From assembly GCF_004359215.1 (NCBI RefSeq), contig NC_090613.1, positions 1,783,509 through 1,847,508 on the forward strand: DNA of 64,000 nucleotides, given 5' to 3'. Below the pieces are notes generated by a model. It ran no database searches. It was not told the DNA's origin and saw only the letters and a list, made by a program, of their open reading frames with translations. Below, in pieces: positions 61,061 through 64,000 of the stretch (positions are counted from its first letter, which is position 1; the number at the start of each line of letters is the position of its first letter). Both the position numbers and the translations under genes were made by a program. Source of the DNA: Bremia lactucae. Lineage: Eukaryota > Oomycota > Peronosporomycetes > Peronosporales > Peronosporaceae.

Positions 61061-62372
61061 ACTTTGTCGCCTGCTGTTCAATCACTACGGTGGACAGAAG
61101 GTAATACTTCCGTCGCACCTAAAGGCTAGGCTAAATCGCTTTGCTTCAGTGAAGGCCTGATATGGCATCAGCTGTCACGTTTTGATCCCTTGAGAGTCTA
61201 TGTGCCTCACACAGTTTTCAAGCTCATGATTTTCACGAGCTCCACGATGCCTCATCTAGTGGGCATCTGCGCCGTGAAAAGACATCTTTAAAAGTGTCAA
61301 AAGAATTTTGGAGGCCTCACCTATATAGATATTTTGGCGGCCACACCTATATAGATGGGTGGCCAACTATATTCGCTCTTGCGAACAGTGTCAGCGCGTT
61401 AAGCCTGCACCGTCCAGCAGTGAGCCACTGAAGCCGCTACCGATTCCAACCAACTGTTGGAAGTCAGTAAGTCTAGACTTCATGTTTGGCATGCCGCCCG
61501 ACCACACGGGTCGGACGGGGGCTCGTCGTTTTTGTAGACAGAATGAGCAGAAGGATGCATTTAGCACCATGTAAGACATCGGTCGCAGGCAAGGGGGCAG
61601 CTCTATTGTTCCTGGAATATGTTTACCGACTACACGGGATGCTCGAGTCCATAGTATCGGACCGGGATCCACGTTTTACGTCTGGTTTTTGGCGACATGT
61701 GTTCGAGCTGCTAGGTAGCAAGCTCCACATGTCGACCGCAGATCATCCCCAGACCGATGGTCAAACAGAACCGTGCCAATCGGGTCGTGGCGGATGTATT
61801 ACGCACGATAGCGACTCCCAAAGAATGGAGCAAACAATTGCCCTTCGTGAAGTTCACTATAAATAACAGTGTCCACGCCAGTACGGGTGAGGCACTCTTT
61901 TGTATTGATGGACTGCGCCATCCTCGGATGCCGGTCTCGTTGGTGCACAGCCCGAGTCTTAGTGGGGAGGGCCCCTCACTATGCTCGGTGCGCGGGAACA
62001 AAGTTTTGTCAATATGACGATAACCGGCGAGGATATCATCTCAAAGACTGAAACTTGTCCTAGTGACCCTGCCGGTCTCGCAGTGGTCAGTTTGGAGTCA
62101 CGGCAAGGAATGACTGTTCTCCAACATAACAAAGATGTTTTGCAATGTCAGCTACGTCCTATGACTGACCTCTCAGAGGTGTCGTAGGCAAATAAATGGC
62201 AAAAGCGTGAGCGAAGCTCAATGCTTTGTGGAGATGAGCGATCAGCATCACACGAAAAGTCCGTGGCGCGATGGCAAGCGCACAGGACAAACAAAAAGAA
62301 TATGCTGACCAAAATGGTCGTAAGAACAATGAATGCTTTCGTGTTGGAAATAAAGTACTATAACGTAGGTTG
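61061..62372 (+). pseudogene. Integrase, gypsy family A (fifth copy)
   Basis: SGHLRREKTSLKVSKEFWRP is followed by a local tandem repeat (two CACCTATATAGAT units at 61318-61352) and CEQCQRVKPAPSSS. GLVVFVDRMSRRMHLAPCKT, SIVSDRDPRFTSGFWRHVFE and HPQTDGQTEPCQSG carry two Asp residues and the Glu region before a shift. The end (KEYADQNGRKNNECFRVGNK) is cut at about 62372 by family D DNA. Confidence 0.85.
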
Positions 62373-63500
62373 AGTAGTACTGTTAACAGTACTAGCGAAA
62401 GGAGCCCGTTACACCCGGTATTCCGTGCAACGGCCTTTGGACGTTCCATCCAACATGGGAGTGTTGGATGATGAAGGAGGGAGCTTTTAAGCCCCTCAAG
62501 AAGGCTATCACGCAACACGTGAAAGGTTCACTCATTTGAGTGATCTTGAATGGAGAGCGATCGAGCGTATGAGTTCGGTCGTAGACGGGCCAGCCGTTGG
62601 CGCTATGGTGTTCACCTTTCAGAGAGACGAGCAACAGCCGACTTTATACAACATGAACTCGACGGGCCGAAGAAAATGTAGCCTTGTTTCACCAGCAAGG
62701 TTCCCAACACGCGAAGGTGTTGAGAGAACAGAGTGCTCAACAGCAGCATTTACATGCTGCTAGTTTACGAAGGTTTGCGAATTAGACGACACCATTGAGC
62801 TCGCCGCATCAATGATGATACGACAAAAGTGAAATTTGGCGTGTTCAGCTTAGCCGGACGTGCCAAATCTTGAGCCTTATGGCTCAAGCTTCACGACTCA
62901 TTGGTTTTTGGGTCGTATGAGGTCTTTATGACTCGGCTCAGGCAAACATTTGAGCCGCCATGTGCCGAATGCAGGGCTCGAGCCGTGCTCCTGGATTTGA
63001 CGCGCTTATGCCCAATGTACACGATACCTTGTAAGTTGCATCGTGAGTCATTCAATAGATGCACAAAAACAACACTGTATTTTCCAAAGGTCTTGCAGAC
63101 GGTCCTGTCAAGACTCACCTGTTCCGGGTTGAATTGGAGACGCTCGACCAAGCGATCTCTGTAGCGGGACAGGAGGACTTCAGCCTGAAACAGGCTTTCG
63201 TCCACTCCGGTGCGTATCGTCCTCCTAGCGACAAGAATTCGGGGGTCCAGAACCCATGGTCCTCGTATGTAGAGAGCGAAAACCCTCGCTCTTAAGTTAC
63301 AAATGATTGCAAAAATGCAATCGCTGTCAAAAAATAGACGGACCACTGCGCCTATGAGTGTAGTGCCCCACGTCCAGTGCCAAAAGCACAGAGCGAAACG
63401 ATCGACCTTTCGCTAGGAACAGCGGAGGACGCGAATCCAACGCTGTTGCAAAATCGCAATAGCGAGACGGGTCTTCTAACAATGGTCGGGGTCGGTAGGT
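62373..63500 (+). pseudogene. Gag, gypsy family D
   Basis: Frames contain RERFTHLSDLEWRAIERMSS, VKFGVFSLAGRAKSWALWLK, FGSYEVFMTRLRQTFEPPCA and FSKGLADGPVKTHLFRVELE then TLDQAISVAGQEDFSLKQAF. The GRAxxWA...F.sye.F...L...F.pp pattern is a typical Ty3/gypsy capsid. Several frameshifts. No clear zinc knuckle was found. From 63285 it is a direct copy of 585-1300. Confidence 0.75.
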
Positions 63501-64000
63501 TCGGAGCGCCCGACTGATCCAGCAACGTCAAAAAAAATTGCAGGCCTTTCGACGAAAGTTGCTCCACACACACAAACATTGTGTGTAACTGCCCCACGTC
63601 ATGACGTTGCTCTCATCACCTTGAAAACATAAGTGTCAGATAAAATGCCACTTAAGTCCCTAGTAGATTGTGGGGCGTCGAACAATTTAATAAGACGCCA
63701 ATCGCTAGAAGATCGCAGGCTCAAGTTCGTTGAGCGCGATATCCCTCTAATGAGTATGACAGTGCGCCTAGAAACAGGCGCATCTGTAACAGTTAATTAA
63801 CGTGTAGATGGTATCAATTAACATTAAGGGGTAAACAGTACGATGATGGTTTCATCTTACTTGATCTGGATGACAAACTTGATGTCATCCTTGGATTACC
63901 ATGGCTCGGGAAGTATGAGCCATGTATAAATTGGCAGCATCAAACCCGAGTGCATGTCTCTCGTTCAACAGAGTATCATCTGTTGAACGTCTTGGAGCGT
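63285..64000 (+). repeat. Direct copy of 585-1300, contains family D protease
   Basis: Offset 62,700 with few differences. The protease reads LVDCGASNN at about 63660 (codon TAG just before it, where copy 1 has TCG) and DVILGLPWLGKYEPC at about 63883-63930. It continues off the right edge. Confidence 0.9.

Overview
This window looks like repeat-dense, gene-poor nuclear DNA from an oomycete of the Phytophthora/downy-mildew type. That assignment is inference. It rests on how closely the retrotransposon proteins, the LINE ORF1 style and the hAT C-terminal fragment match what I know from Peronosporales; no database search was possible. No intact host protein gene was recognised. The only host-type genes are RNA genes between about 39.5 and 40.7 kb: a convincing U6 snRNA with a TATA box, a tRNA-Ser, and two tRNA-like sequences with damaged arms.

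Almost everything else is broken LTR retrotransposon. I use local family names. Family A is a chromodomain Ty3/gypsy element with LTRs beginning TGTAACGGGC or TGAAACGGGC. Family B is a chromodomain Ty3/gypsy element with LTRs from TGTAATGGGG to CGCTACA. Family C has LTRs from TGTTAGTACTG to CCCGTTACA and an unrecognised gag-like protein. Family D is a third chromodomain gypsy family.

Layout: 1-585 is an A reverse-transcriptase palindrome arm. 585-1340 is D protease. 1.5-1.9 kb holds a chromodomain tail and a hAT fragment. 3.75-7.55 kb is D pol on the + strand. 7.55-11.14 kb is A (rearranged reverse transcriptase, then protease, Gag and LTR on the - strand). 11.31-18.84 kb is B copy 1 (+). 18.8-22.3 kb holds a copia-like gag start, family C pieces and mitochondrial-like DNA. 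22.28-29.84 kb is A copy 3 (-) with both LTRs and a tRNA-derived SINE inside. 30.01-37.76 kb is B copy 2 (+) with a solo LTR inside. 37.8-39.5 kb is decayed intergenic DNA with an LTR-C. 39.5-40.7 kb is the RNA-gene island. 40.7-43.5 kb is a LINE with a large hairpin at its 5' side and a 100-N gap. 43.9-47.99 kb is A copy 1 (+). 47.99-58.2 kb is A copy 2 (+), disturbed by a 2,595-bp near-identical direct duplication that meets at a single N. 58.2-62.4 kb holds family C plus more A pol. 62.4-64.0 kb is D Gag and protease.

The most unusual signal is an antisense open reading frame between the chromodomain and the 3' LTR. It occurs in three family A copies (products starting MPPKRG or similar) and in both family B copies (starting MTIKR). 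Both families share a short P-[IV]-V-L-x-x-N-E motif on the antisense strand. In family A, a hand alignment of two copies puts half of the nucleotide differences at third codon positions of the antisense frame. The second recurring theme is short inverted duplications inside integrase regions, which look like template-switch scars.
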